Notes under the pieces: model-generated
The model's database searches: none
What the model saw: only the letters and a program-made list of their open reading frames with translations
Told to the model about the DNA's origin: nothing
Made by a program: the position numbers and the translations under genes
Shown here: in pieces, positions 49,409 through 62,860 of the stretch
How positions within the stretch are numbered: the stretch's first letter is position 1
Layout: the number at the start of each line of letters is the position of its first letter
Source: Toxotes chatareus
Taxonomy: Eukaryota > Chordata > Actinopteri > Toxotidae
Assembly (NCBI GenBank): GCA_016801885.1
Contig: CM028890.1
Coordinates: 9,540,001 to 9,604,000 of the forward strand
Direction of reading: 5' to 3'
DNA length: 64,000 bases

Positions 49409-51751
49409 CGTCTGTCGTGCGATCGGGTAAAAGGCCTCTCCAAACCAAGCTCCTGCTTGTGAGTATAATCAATAAATAAACTTCAATTCCTTCTCTTCTT
49501 GTGGCTCTGTGCAGTTTTTTAGATTTTCTCTCAGGCTAAGCAGTACCCTTAAAAAAGGAAGTATTAATGGTTAGTGAATAGCACATATATTTGTAAAATA
49601 TTTGCAGTGTACTTTGTACTAATAATAAGAACAACTTAAGGGATACTTGACTTCACTTGTGTGTACAAGTGTTTCCTCCTTTGTCTTTATGCTAAGCTAA
49701 GCTAACTGCTAGCTGTAGCATCATATTTAACTGACCAAAATGAGGCTAACTCTCAGAAAAATAGACAATAGTATTTCCCAAAATGTTAAACTACATTTTT
49801 ATAATTAAAGTGTTGGAAAGTATATTTTAAGTTGTGCATTGTATATGTCAGAATCGCATCATTTAAGTGCAGAAATCTCACTACACTTCTGAGAATAATC
49901 AAAATTCTGTTTTCACATACACAGACTAATATTCACATTTTAATGACATCTGAAAATGTGAGTGCCCAGACGCTGTGAGAAATGAAACCAGCCACAAGTG
50001 AGCCATGTTACAAAAGGTCTCATTTATTAATTTATTACACAGCATATTTGTTAATAAAACATCTGCAAAAAATAAAATAAACCTCACTCTCTAGATCCTG
50101 TGTTATAAGGGTATATGCGACCGAGATCATTTTAAAGCACAAAAGCCTCACTCAGACTTTCTTTGCATAGACTGCACCACCATTAGTTTCCCTCAGACAC
50201 TCATGTCAGCTTAACGGGCCTCGCAAAGTACGAAGCACTTGACTGACCCCATGTAATTTGCTATCCTCTAGAGTTTACTGACCCATGGGCCTCTTGTGTT
50301 TGGATTCTACTTTGTAAATGGGAGGTAAGAGCGTAACTAATTGCGTTAATTGACCTGAACTCTTTTTGAATATGATAGTTTAGTTGTCACTCTGTTGCAT
50401 TTATCAACAGTTTAATACAGAGTGATGTTTAAAGGGGGCATCTCAAACCTTTGGCGGCCACGATGCTACATTTTTCTGTTTTCCTCGCTGAGTTTTTTTT
50501 TCCTCATTTGTCAATGAAAAATTTTCTTTTATTGTATTTACAAGCTGATGTCAAAAAAGATAAAATATTTTTAAAAATACATCATTGCAGATTTCTTTTC
50601 TTCTAAATTGGTCCATAGAGTAAATGATGAAAAGAGTACGAGGTTATGCTCTATCTACCTAGTCGTCTCTGGTGCACATCAAATTATTAAATGCAGTAAT
50701 CCCTACAAGTAATTGCTTGCCATAATTCATAATTCTTCAAGTTCATTTGAGTGTCAGTGTTTATTTACATAATCAAGTTTTGGGAAAAAAAATGCTAAAA
50801 TTATTGTGGAAGGTGTTTTCTAATCATGTTTAGAGTGTTTTTATTGAGATAATAGTTGTGTGGATGTTGAACCTGATTAGCAAAGTGTCATTCCTCATCC
50901 ATACAATATAAAGTACACTTTCAAACAATCTGCCTATCCAGTAATCCAGGAAATAGTTATATTCTGACCTCAAACACGGGTGGACATCATATACAGAGAA
51001 AAGGAAATGAGGTTACTGAGTATATTCATACACACACCAATCCAAAACCATTCATTCTTCCACTAGTGCTGCCAGCAAACTAATATGTAATTCAATTTAA
51101 TCAAAATGAAAATGTTTTTGTATTGCAAGATCAGACTGATGTTGCCATTTAGCTTTCAGTTGGACTTGTCATATATCAGTGGAAAATAAATTTTACGGCT
51201 AATTTAATTACGAATGTAGGTAAAAGTTTTCACCTCAAGAACAAACACAAAAATGTAAATATAAAAAGCGTTATCATACTACGCCATCATATCCATGTCC
51301 AGAAATATCCTGGCAGAACTTCAAGTGATGTGTCGTCTGATGTGGAAAAAAGGCTAAAATCTGTTTTGCTTAAAACCCCAAATCCTCAGTAAAATTACAT
51401 AGAAAAGCAGACTACCTTGGGGAAAAAACTCAATTTTTCTTTGTGTTGTGTTGATCATAAGGATGTCTGAGGATCAAGAGAAGGACAGATTCACTTAAAA
51501 ACATTTCTGACTCTCACGTTTTGTGTTCATAGAGTGTTTCTGTGAAGTTATTCAAAGTAGAGGTTTGGGGTTTAGGTCCACAATGACTCCAGAAATCCCA
51601 GAAATCTGTTGCTTCCACAGAGATGTCAAGTGCATCAATCCCTAAGAGCTGATTTGTTCCACCACTGTGTACAGCTGTCCACCATTTTAGGCCACGGTCA
51701 CAAACTAAGTGCAGTGTCTTTTTAAAAGGGGTCTGGAGAGAGCACCGCCTG
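49409..51751 (-). other. Probable sntg1 3' UTR and downstream DNA
   Basis: AT-rich sequence follows the sntg1 stop. Minus-strand AATAAA signals occur at 50840-50845, 50760-50765 and 50528-50533, any of which could end the mRNA. A degraded interspersed repeat lies within at about 49680-49800. I see no other coding region. Confidence 0.45.
49680..49800 (-). repeat. Inverted copy of the repeat seen at 11670
   Basis: TTTATGCTAAGCTAAGCTAA, GCTAGCTGTAGCATCATATT, TAACTCTCAG and TATTTCCCAAAATGTT match the opposite strand of the same family. Confidence 0.6.
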
Positions 51752-51934
51752 TCAAGTGGCGAATTTGAGTTTCGGTGTCTGTGAATTACATGAGATACTG
51801 GAAAGAGAAGGAATCCCAGTGGTAGTCGCGGTGCCTTGGCTCTCCACAAACATTGGGTCCAGGCAAGCGACTTTGGCAGCAAAAAAAGCGTGAATACAAT
51901 GAAGCACAGCAAAGAGGTTTGAGAACTCCAGCTC
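51752..51934 (-). CDS. sntg1: sntg1 last coding exon
   Basis: The acceptor TCTTTCAG precedes it and the frame runs to TGA at 51754-51752. It encodes ELEFSNLFAVLHCIHAFFAA, then KVACLDPMF and a Ser/Thr-rich tail of about 30 residues ending KLKFAT. The hydrophobic LFAVLHCIHAFF segment is conserved. The tail differs from mammals, as is usual in this family. Confidence 0.94.
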   Translation of the reverse strand, partial: ELEFSNLFAVLHCIHAFFAAKVACLDPMFVESQGTATTTGIPSLSSISCNSQTPKLKFAT

Positions 51935-54900
51935 CTGAAAGAGAAAAAAAAATCTCTGCTCAAATCTTATGTAAATATTTTCTTCTAATCAAAATTATTT
52001 TTGAATAACATTTTCCTTCACATACAGCATTAAACATCTCTCAGATTTAATTACCTTTGCTTCAATAGATTTGGAGTCTTGATTTTGGAATAAAAACTTG
52101 ATCTTGCTTTTTCCATCATCAGATGATCCTTTCAGTTGTGAGAACTTGTATCTCCACAGTACTGCCTGAAATATAGAAATTACAAAGATTGTGAGTCTAA
52201 TTTTGAATAACAAAAACACAGCTATATATCTTTATTTACTGCAATCTAATTTTTGAATTCCTTATTTTGTCACTGTTTCATAAATAATTCATGTTAAAAT
52301 CCACACGGATCCGGTGAGAAATGGGGCACGTCAGCAGATCAACCAGATACCGGTTGTTGTTGAGATATAAACTTGTTATTTTCGCCATTGGGAAATTTAA
52401 CAATCCACAGCAATTTCACCTGAAATAGCTGAGCTTCGGTGATTCAATTAGTGTTGAACTGAATAAACAAAAGCTTCACAGTGAGCCAGGCGATCGTCAG
52501 TTTCTAGGCCGACTCCTCACGTCGACAGCTGGCCACGCTTCTCACATGAATATGTTTCTGCTCAGTACATACAATTTCCCAATACTGTAATAACTTCTGT
52601 TAACAGCGATCTGATTAATTAGAAGTGACAGAATGTAACTATACACATTTACTCACGTGCAAGTTTAAATTCTTTAATTTATGTCTATTTTCTCTTACTT
52701 TATTCTTCTGTTCCACTATATTTCATAGAGAAATGTTTTACTTTTTAATCCACTGCATTTGTCTGACACTTACTACTTACTTGCTAGGTTACATTTTTTA
52801 TACCCTTCCTGTCCACTGAAAACGACACATCTCCAACCACAAATTGTTGATGCTTAAATTGATGTTTTCTGATTTTAGAGAGTGCTTTTAACAGGAGAAC
52901 AACTCTACAGCAACATTACAAACACATGATAATCTTGTAGAACATGATGCATTGCTAGGTGAAGCAACCCACCAATATGTAAAATAGTTAAAAATAAACA
53001 AAAACCTTCCACCGTCTCCCCAAAGCTCCACAATCTTTCAACACACCCTCCGACCTCCGGTACATACCTGACATCAGATGTCTAGATCAGAGCAAGAACT
53101 TTTCTACAAAGATATTATAGCCAGAATATTTTTGATGGCCTTCTTAATGCTGACAGTTGTCATATTCACATTAACCTTTTCATGTTTGTTTGCTGTTTCT
53201 CTCAAGTTTGTTTTTCTTACACTTTAGCTTGTTACTTCAACAGCTGACTCCAAAAGTGTTTGCTTGCCACCAGAGCATGTGCCCTCTGAGCCTTGACAGC
53301 TCACTTCCTCTATGCACAACCATCATTTGTTATACGGATGTTGCATTTGCTGTATTTACATTTCATGCCTTTTCTCTAATTGAAGATACTAAGTGCTTTA
53401 TCCATCCATCAAGTCTCAGGGGGCTGGAGCTTATCCCTGCACTCACAATTACTCACAGGTTGCTAATGTACACTTTTATAGTTTTATATCTTATAAATCA
53501 TGGTGCTGTGGAGAGCTTTGTTCTGTCAGCCTTGTCTTGTATGTGATACAAGTTCCAATTAAGATTAATTTTAAAATGTACTGCTTTAAACAGCTTTTGC
53601 TGAAAAACTAGAGCTGTGGAACATCTCGCAAGATCCTGAGCCAGCAGATTACAGCTCAACTTGTTGAACAGAGTTATATTTGTGCTGTTCTTGATTAAAA
53701 CTAATTCTAACATGGGTTTTGAAATTTGCCAGTAGCAGCTTTTAATTATGCAGTAATCCCACCCCATGTATTGTCTGCGATTGTAGTTTACATATGGATT
53801 GTGTTTTGCGCATTTCACTCTGTAAACAATACGCTGGCAACATATTTATCGTCCTTGGGGGACATTGTTGCTTCACATTGCAGGAATTAGGGCCAAAATC
53901 TTAGAGAACAATATGGCAGCGCTTGTGTCCTGCTCAGCCACATAATGTGCACCAGTGGAGTCGTCTGCATGGCTCTCAGACTTGGGGAAAGGCCAAAATG
54001 AACTGCAGGCAGGAGTGAGAGGTTTGAGCTGGGGGGAAACCAGCCGTCAAAACAAATGTGATCATACTCCCAAAATGCACACAGTGCAGAATAAGTTAGC
54101 AGCACCAAAAAAAGAAAAGGGGAGGCTGAGGCATCATGATTAGTTTCATCACAATGGATACAATCTCCCACAGAAAGGATCTGTTTTCCCTTTTCCAATT
54201 TTTATCGATGATAAAGGACTGTCCTGCACTCACCTTTGAAGCTGCATCAAAGCACACAAAGCCCATGCTGAAGTCAATAGTAAGTCCCATAAGGTGGCTC
54301 TCCATGATACAGGCATACGTCTTACTCTACAGAATAGGAGAACAAGATGTTATCCACAAGGACACAAAAGTCTCTTTTGCTCTGCTGAAAATGTCATATG
54401 AGCATTATCAATCTTTGTACTAAAACGACTGAGCTGGAACCACATGTGAAATTAAAATCATCACAATTCCCTGCACGTTGCCTACTGTTCAGGTGCCCAC
54501 CTGAATCCTCTCCACCTCCAGGAAGGTGGCCATCTGAAAAGCCTTTTCCCAGATCAGCAGCTCGCACTCCAGCTCCACGCTGAAGAACATGTCCTCCCCG
54601 CTCTCTGTCTGGACACTGAAGCAGTGCTTCCTCTTGTCCAGAAGGTCATTATCCTAAGATAAGACAGTACGACTGCCATGCTGATCAGGTAGAGATGGGC
54701 AGAGTGATGTGGAGATAAGACAAGCGACAGCAATGCAGCTAAAGGGTGGTTTATTTCGCCCCGATGACAGAGGAAAGACTGCCGACTACAGCCTTAAGAG
54801 CACCTGAATTCTTATTCTCTTTATGTTCAACACTTGCATTTTGGTAATACGTATATTTGCTTGCTGAATCAATGATTGATGTATGTATATCTTTTTATAG

Positions 54901-57900
54901 CTTAATGTAACCCAAATGCCATGGCGTAATAGTTATAATAAGTGTAGACCAACCTATATCTGATTTAATATGTGACTCTATGTGAATTCAATTACTCATA
55001 AATACCATACCCATGAATTTCTAGGTAATGAATTCTCACGATCAAATTCAAAGTGACCTCAGATGTGCAGAGAATGAACAAAACAATCTGAGCCTTGAGT
55101 CTCTCTGTGGGACTGAAGAACACATGCAAGCATAAAGTGAGTTTTGTAACTGAAGTCCTCATATTCTGCTTTTAATGTACCTAGTGTGGGGCTTTTGTTC
55201 TCTAAATGTTCAAGGAATAGAATTAAAACAGACTGCCTTACCTTTAAAATCTTGCACATTATCTCATACACTGTAAAGCTTTTCTCTGCTCTGGTCCAGT
55301 CCCATGTTGTCACCTGAAAATGTCCCATAAATGTTACGTTTGATTTGAAGAATGAAAGCAGAAGAACTGCCCATTTGCTAAGCCCTGTCCCCTATTAGTT
55401 ACTGATGCTACATCTGTCAAGCTTTTATTATAATACAGTACTATAAATAAAAATCTGAATTAAAATGTTAGTATGTTAATATTAGCCTTGTTAATGTGTT
55501 AATGTTTACCTTAAAACAGATACACACAATATTAAATCCATTGCTTTCTCTTTTGCTTTTGTGTTTTTGGTTTTGAAAAAAAGAAGAAGACAATACCATC
55601 AGCTCTTTAGATATAGAGCATCTCTCTTACTACAAACTTCATCCAAAGCTTAATTCCTTGTTATTCCTAGCTAGCTTGGGATTGGTCAGTTACTGCCCGG
55701 GGGGCGAAGTTTAGGGAATGGTCACTTGAGGGGAAATACACCTCAGAGGAAACTAGTCTTTAATAATAAATAAGCTTGTCTCAACATCTGAACAAGCAGG
55801 CTCCTATATTCCAGCATCCACTCACATTAGCATATTCCATTTATATCAGCACATTCAAGTTGAGCAGGCAATTTCAGTTATCTATCAATCTTTTCCCATC
55901 TCCAGTACCATCGACAGCTTATCCCTCTTGTCATAATCACTTAAGTGGCTGGCAGAATGTAAACAGATTTAATGATCATCATCAATCAAGAGGAAGATCA
56001 ATGCAGCACAAATGATTATGAGTGAGCTTCTTCCTTTTTTTCCAGCAGGGAAGCATTTTCTCCCTCAACAATACATTAACATCAAATGAAAAATCCCCTG
56101 TGGAGTTGAGCGACAACGATTCAAACAGACAAGTTTTGTGGTTGGAAGAAGTTGGTATGAGACAAATAGAGGCTAAGTCAACACTTACAGGAGGTGCTGC
56201 AAACTTGAAGAGTGAGGAACCCCTCAAAGCGAGGAACTTTGGTGAATACATTCGGTCCTGAACGGAGTCCTGCTCCTTCTCGTCAACCCAGCCCATGTAG
56301 ATAATCTGTCAAAGGGTAAAAAAAAAGACGGAGACATGGCATGTAATAACAGGGATCCAAGGCAAAAGCAGGGATGGGCAAATAGATAAATTGGTGTACA
56401 TCTTTTTATATTTTAATATACTAATTTCTCTATTAAATCAAGTGATCAAAGGGATAAAAAATCATCCTGGTTGTAATGAACTAGAGCCTAGAGTCTAGAG
56501 CCATGTAAATCTAAGCCAAATTAACTAACGGAGGGGGCCGATCAATTACAATGAAGCCAAACTTTTCATAAGCGCAAAGCATGCAAATAGTAGAAGTAGT
56601 AATGATCACAATGTAGAGGCATAAAGATGCAGCTGATAGCTTCTGGGACCTTGAGTTAAAGAAGTTTTTGCTTAACTCCTATTTATGAGGTCAAGAATAA
56701 ACCCTCAATCTCAGCATGTCTCAGGGTATAAAGTTTTCAGGAGAAAAACAGACCAACAGGGTGAGGAGGAAAAAAGAAAGCAAAGCCTATGCTGCAAATG
56801 TTTGATACAAGATTTTAGACATCAAGTGTTTCACACCATCACTACTCATTTAAGTCAGGGTGATTTCAACCCAAGTAAAATGGATGTGTGAAATGTTTGG
56901 AGTTTTTTCTTTTTTTTTAAAAAAGTATTTGCAAAACAAGAGTGAAAGATTCGGGACAGGCAGTCGCATCTCATGCTGTTTAATTTCTTAAATGAATTGC
57001 CAAGTCAATTCACGTTTTTGTGAAGCAGAAACCTGGAATAAATAAGAAACAAAAAAAGAATCCCACTGTCGCGTCTGCTCCATGTGTTTAAAATGAAAGA
57101 TGACACTGCTAGTTAACTGACTGAAGGCACTTAAGTTGTTTTCTGATCATCTCTCAGTGGATGGACTTTAATGATGCAAAAGCTCTCCCTGTGTTGCAAT
57201 AGTTGGCAAGATGGGTCTGTGTCCTTCCTCTGACTGACTGACCTGTTTAGCTTTAGATCTGATTTTTAAGATGAGGGTAAGATACACATATTAAAATCAA
57301 CCAAAGTAAGAACAAAAAAAATCAGGCAACATCAGGCACTCTGCTGCTGCATGAAGAAAAACGTCTTACCTGCTGGTTAACTGGAAAATTTCGGTTAATC
57401 TTCTTCACCTGTTAAATTTAACAAGAGCATAAATAAGTCATTAAAATATCTCCCGCTAACAATCAGGCACCAATTACAGGCAGAATTTAAAATGTTTGCG
57501 GGACCCCGTAGGGACTCGCAATCAGAATGACAATGTGTCTAAGGAGAAATAAACTATGAATTACAGCATCCATGCTAGCATGTTAACCACAGTGCTGAAG
57601 GAATACTGTTGGAGCTACTTCATTTATTCAATGCATGCAAATTACAAAATGAGATAGATAGAGTCATTTCCACAAGGACCCGAGGCTCTTCCTAAAAAAA
57701 ATCCATTTAAAAAAATCCATTCTCTCTGTGGTAATAAAAGCGGGGAAACTACTGAGAGAGCAGTCAGGCTTTAAATTAAAACATTCTGCTCAGATCACAG
57801 GTATCACTCGCCCCTAATCCATGCTATACTATCAATATAACTCTTTCTTAGGATCTGAACACCAAATTAAGCTGTCCAGGCCTGAGTCTGTCCTCCTATG

Positions 57901-60900
57901 TAGGCGAGAGCAAGACTCGGTGGCTTATTGTGAAAAGTTACTGAAGTTTGTGCCCAGGGAAAAAACAAGATGTTTTTCTTTTTTTTTTTTCAGTGGAGAA
58001 ACTGAAAGGGAAACAGCCAGATAACTGTCAGGATGTGAGCTGGGTTTGGAAATATGGGAGCAGTGACAGTGGGTTTGTTCAGATTCAGCTGTGGGTTGTT
58101 GTGACCAGTCACAGTGACTGCAGGTCTAACTCACCTCTGACATAAATTAGGAAAGGCTGAGGGGTCCAGCGCTTCTACAACAAATCACACATCTCTCACT
58201 GTCTAAAAATACATAGTGGGGAACTTTGACTGGGTTTATGTGGGAAGTACCTAACTAACACCTACTGAAGTGCTACTGCACTCTACTTTCACTTTGAGAG
58301 ACCTCTGTGGCATTTCAGGGGAAATATTTTACTTTTGTTCCACTTTTTATGTAATTATACCTGCACCTTCCTGGTCATTTATTTTTCATAGCTCATGGTA
58401 TACTCACATCACACTCAATACATTACAATGCTGTTAAAGGAAAGAATCACAATTTTTCAAGTCTGTCTTAAAACAATAGCCATGAACACTGAAACGTAAG
58501 CGCTCTCTTCATACACTGTGTAAAGTAAGTAATTGTTTATTTATATAGCACTTTTCAAAGTCAGAGTTACAAAGTGCTTCACAGAGAGCAGATGGAAACA
58601 TACAATGACAAAAAGCATACAAATACATAATTTAATCTCCTAAGACCCGGCAATTCATTTTTGTCCTCTGTGGGGGACACAAGTTTGAGACTCCTAGGTC
58701 AAAATATCATTAATAGAATCTATCTCAATCGTACTGTCCTTTTAAGTGGATATCCTGGGCTTTCTTGTGATGCCTCAGTTGTGGGGTTGTGGCCAACACA
58801 GCAAGTGCACTGTCTTTTCAAAGTGGCGGGAATTCCAACTTCCACATTTTATGACAACAAGAGAGGTAAGTCATTGATTTTTGCAGATATCATGTTTCTG
58901 TTGCTAAAAAAAAAGTTTTTTCTTTAATATCCAAGTCTTGACTTCAATTTAGTAAGTTTTTTTAAAGGCACAATCATTTTGTTTTTGTGTATCTTTCATC
59001 TTTGCACACAGACCAACTGACAAGTTGTGATAGTAAAGGTCTGACCGAAACATGGCAACATGTTTAACTACCTCGGTTAGTTAGACTGAATAGTTTTGAT
59101 TAATTGTGTTACATGAAAAAAAAAAAAACCCAACATGTTCTCTCCTTTGGGATTACACTGTAGCCCTGATTTGCTAGTTGGCGAGAGGGCTGTGGGAGCG
59201 TGCCTCTGAGTCGAACCCACGAGAGAAGAGCATGGTGATTGTGAATGGGAGAGATGAAGACAGAGCACAGGCCGAGAGGGCTGTGGGGGTGTGCCCAACT
59301 TTTATTCACACACAAAGACACATCAAGAGCATCATACCTAAACAAAAATGTAATGATTCACTTGGTGTGAGTCAAACTTTAACATGATTTCTAGATCTGA
59401 TTTGATTCACAATCACATTTGGAGAAAGCCAAAAGAAGCCTTCAGCCTACAAAGCTGCTCTGCTGTGTAGCTGGCTACTGGGAGTCGTTAGGACCAATGG
59501 AGCAAACGCTTCCCTTCATAATGTTCCCATATTGCCTTCAATGATGCCATCAAATGCACTGCTAAAAACAAACTCAAGAGTGGTTTCATGAACACCAGGA
59601 TGGCCGCCCCAGTCACCAGACCTGAAAGCACTGAACCTTTATGGGAGTTTGTGGAGCACAGAGAGCTGAGCAGACCCCCCCATCATCGCTCCAAGACCTG
59701 GAGGTTGCTTTTTTTTTTTTTTTTTCTTGTGACGAATGGAGCGGTTTTTGACTACAAGCAGCTCAGTTCATCTGTGTCACAGCAAACCTAGTAGGAACCA
59801 ACCTTTTCTGCAAGCAAAGGTTGACCTGGCTCTTTAATAGGTCCTTTATTTCAATATATTTTCAGACACTGGTGCAATATTTGTCCACTGCCTGTACATC
59901 TCATTTGCAAGGTTTCCTGTTTAATAAGTGGGTCCATTCATTTTAATTTTTTAAAAAGGTCCATCTATGAATATTCATTCTGATTTTTAGAAATATTGGT
60001 GAAAATCTGACAAAATCTCCAAATACACTCACTCTCTAGTTTCAGTTTATTATATGTTGAAGGTCTTATTGGGAATTTGGCTCATCTGCAGCATAATCAA
60101 CAAATCAATTGATAAATCACTTTTATTTGTCCCTAAAGGGCAATTGCTGGTGCAGCAGTGAAATAAAAACAGGGTGAATCACAAAACACATAGGTCCTTT
60201 AGACAAAATAATACAAAACAAAAATGGGTGTGAGTGAAAACAACTTAAAAATAAGTAAAATTGGGAGTAAAAATGTAAGATTATAAAGAAAATTTAAATT
60301 CCTCAGTTATATGTATCCTCTTTTTATTACCGGCACATACTTTCTATGTCTATTTAATACCTGCACATAACTGTGTTTATATAGATTCACTGTGTAGTTA
60401 GTCATTGCTCATCAATGCAATTTAAAACAAGCACCAATATAAATAGAGTTAGTTTAATAAGTAGTCAAGTTACAAGTTTTAGTTATTTGTATTTTTTCAA
60501 TTTCCCTGCCCAGGTCTTAGTGTGTCCTCATGCTGTTTTGTTTTGTTTTTGTGACTTTGCTGCTGTAATGCTGCAATTTCACATTTAGATTAATAAACTA
60601 CTCTATCGACCATCTGTCTGTCTATATTTGCTCCTGTTACTTTCTCCTCACAGACTTCAGTTACGAGATGACAGAAGGTATTTTTTTTTTTTCTATTCAC
60701 TTTTTATCACTAGAAACATATTCTGAGCTGTCTTTGAAACAGGAAGGACTTGTTTACTAGAAATACTACAGTGAACAAAGTGTTTATGCAGCAGGAAACA
60801 GAAAAATCATGAACACTGTACACTATTATTTACATTCAGCTGTCTGTTCTTTCAGCAGAAATCTGTACATCCTACATCCAGCCAGGTTACTAACTCGCTC

Positions 60901-62829
60901 ATACACCTCAGCAAAGACCAAGGCCAGAGCAAGTAATACGCTCTCACTTGTTGAGGCCATTCTGGCAGTGAGTCATCAGTGTTATGTTTAGTACGTCCCT
61001 CACTTCGTCCACTCCAATTAACCAAGGCTCCATTATTCCCCAGAGACTCTCACACACACACGCCATTGCTCTAACACACACACGTTTGAGCAGCCATCCT
61101 TGTTAGGACATTGCATTGACTTTCCAAAGGTCCCAAAGAGGTAACAAAAACGCATACACACAAGCACACAGCTATGCCAATGGTCACAGGATAATTACAA
61201 ATCCTTATTTTTCACTGCTGCTCGCCCCATGTTGTATTCATGTCATGTAGAGACCCAAAACTGCTGCTTACATTTTTCCAGACGACATTTTAACAGGCTT
61301 TCTCTAGAAATGTAAATTATAGTTTACTGCATGAAAATGGAAGCAAACACACCTAAAAATCCAGATAAACACTGTCAAAAATTTCTTTCTGTTCAGGTTT
61401 TGTATGAGCCTCCACACATACTGAGGCTTGTTAGCAGTTTTTTTAATTTCACCCCACTGCTGAGCATCATCATCCGTCTGGAAACATAGAAACACACTTC
61501 ATTTTTTCCACATCAGTTGTGGTAGAGCTGGAAAAATATGTTCACAATAAGTCCAAGAATACTGCATCGTAATTTCTTTGTTTCTCACTGCCTCTTGGTA
61601 TCATTATTACATATCATGATGAATTATAGATAATACTAGTGTATAGTGTACGTAGCTGGAGGAATCACTGTAAGCGTAGTACAGTGAGATTTCTGTTATT
61701 GTGACCTCAGGCTCCTAGAAATAAGTATGTACTTTACTCAGTGTGAAAAGGCATTAGTATGTGGCAGCTTAATGCCATGACATTTGCAAAGGGACTGTTA
61801 GACAATCCACAGATTGAAAGTTTGTTGCATTAACAGCCAACCAAAGATCTTATTGGTTTACATGGGTGACTGCAAGAGGCAGCAGACCTAACAAGTTTTA
61901 TTGTTTCTTACTCACATTGTGCTTGGTGAGACTGGAAATGTTGCTCGCTATTGCCTGAAGCCAGTCCAAACAGTCTTCAGCGGTGGGAAACTGAATAACT
62001 CCACTGCAAACTCCGTCCACGGCTATAACCTGGAAAGCATTTTTCCTGAAAGAATAAAGAAAAAAACCTAAGGATCAAACTGCACATGGACAGAAATTTA
62101 CATGATTTTTAGGGGACGTTTCACCTTAAACACTTCTCTGCAGCATCTCAGCACATAACTCCCCCTGAAATCACAACTTGTCTTTACATTTCTTATCAAT
62201 CTAAAAATATATGATATCCTTATGCAACCTTCAGCTTATGTCCTAAAACATGCCAAACCACAAGTGTGGTTCACTAAGATCCAATCCGCAAGATTACTGT
62301 TGCTATCATCCACAGTGTAGCAAAATGAAAATGTATTTCTTGACAGCTTATAACATCAAGCACCCACTATTGAATAGATCTGTCCTGAAGTATAGCAGAT
62401 GCACAGAATTAGTGCAAGTAAAATTTATTGCAGAATAGTTTTGCTATTTTAAAAGGGTATCAATAGTCGAAACAATATTTCTCCTGCTCTATTTGAAAAA
62501 CCCCCCAAGCAGTTAAAATGTAAGAGATCCTTAAAGGGCGACACCAGCTCTGCAAATGAGAACACGTATTATGGACCCTTCAAGATGAAGTCCCTGCAGC
62601 TCACCTGCAGATGTCAGAGCCCGGGGTGTACTGCGACAGGCGTGAGTGTAACAGCGGAATAAGGCGCAGGTCCACCCATCTCTTCTCCCAGCGAAGCCCC
62701 GGGGACGTGGGCCAGGACGAACAGGACAGCGTGTCCTGCAGAAGTGTGAAACACAATTTAGAGGAGCTTGTTGTTTCCCACTTCGCACATTTCAAACAGT
62801 TGACATGTCAAGAGCTTGAGTCCTGCTGC

Positions 62830-62860
<31 letters not shown>

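Larger units (their letters stand above)
57409..61915 (-). other. Largest sntg1 intron in window
   Basis: A 4507-bp intron. It holds the TATATAGCAC repeat, the transposase fossil, a tentative short repeat at 60105 and an uncharacterised open, splice-flanked segment at 61353-61477. Confidence 0.85.

Noticed and set aside
51514..51963. 149-codon minus-strand ORF over the end of sntg1
   Set aside because: It reads the last sntg1 exon in the wrong frame. The splice-consistent frame encodes ELEFSNLFAVLHCIH and stops at 51752.
53190..53546. 118-codon plus-strand ORF in an sntg1 intron
   Set aside because: Hydrophobic, AT-driven composition, no family signal, and it contains a known repeat fragment.
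58661..58927. 88-codon plus-strand ORF
   Set aside because: I could not match it to any family. It has no clear splice context and may be part of a dispersed repeat.
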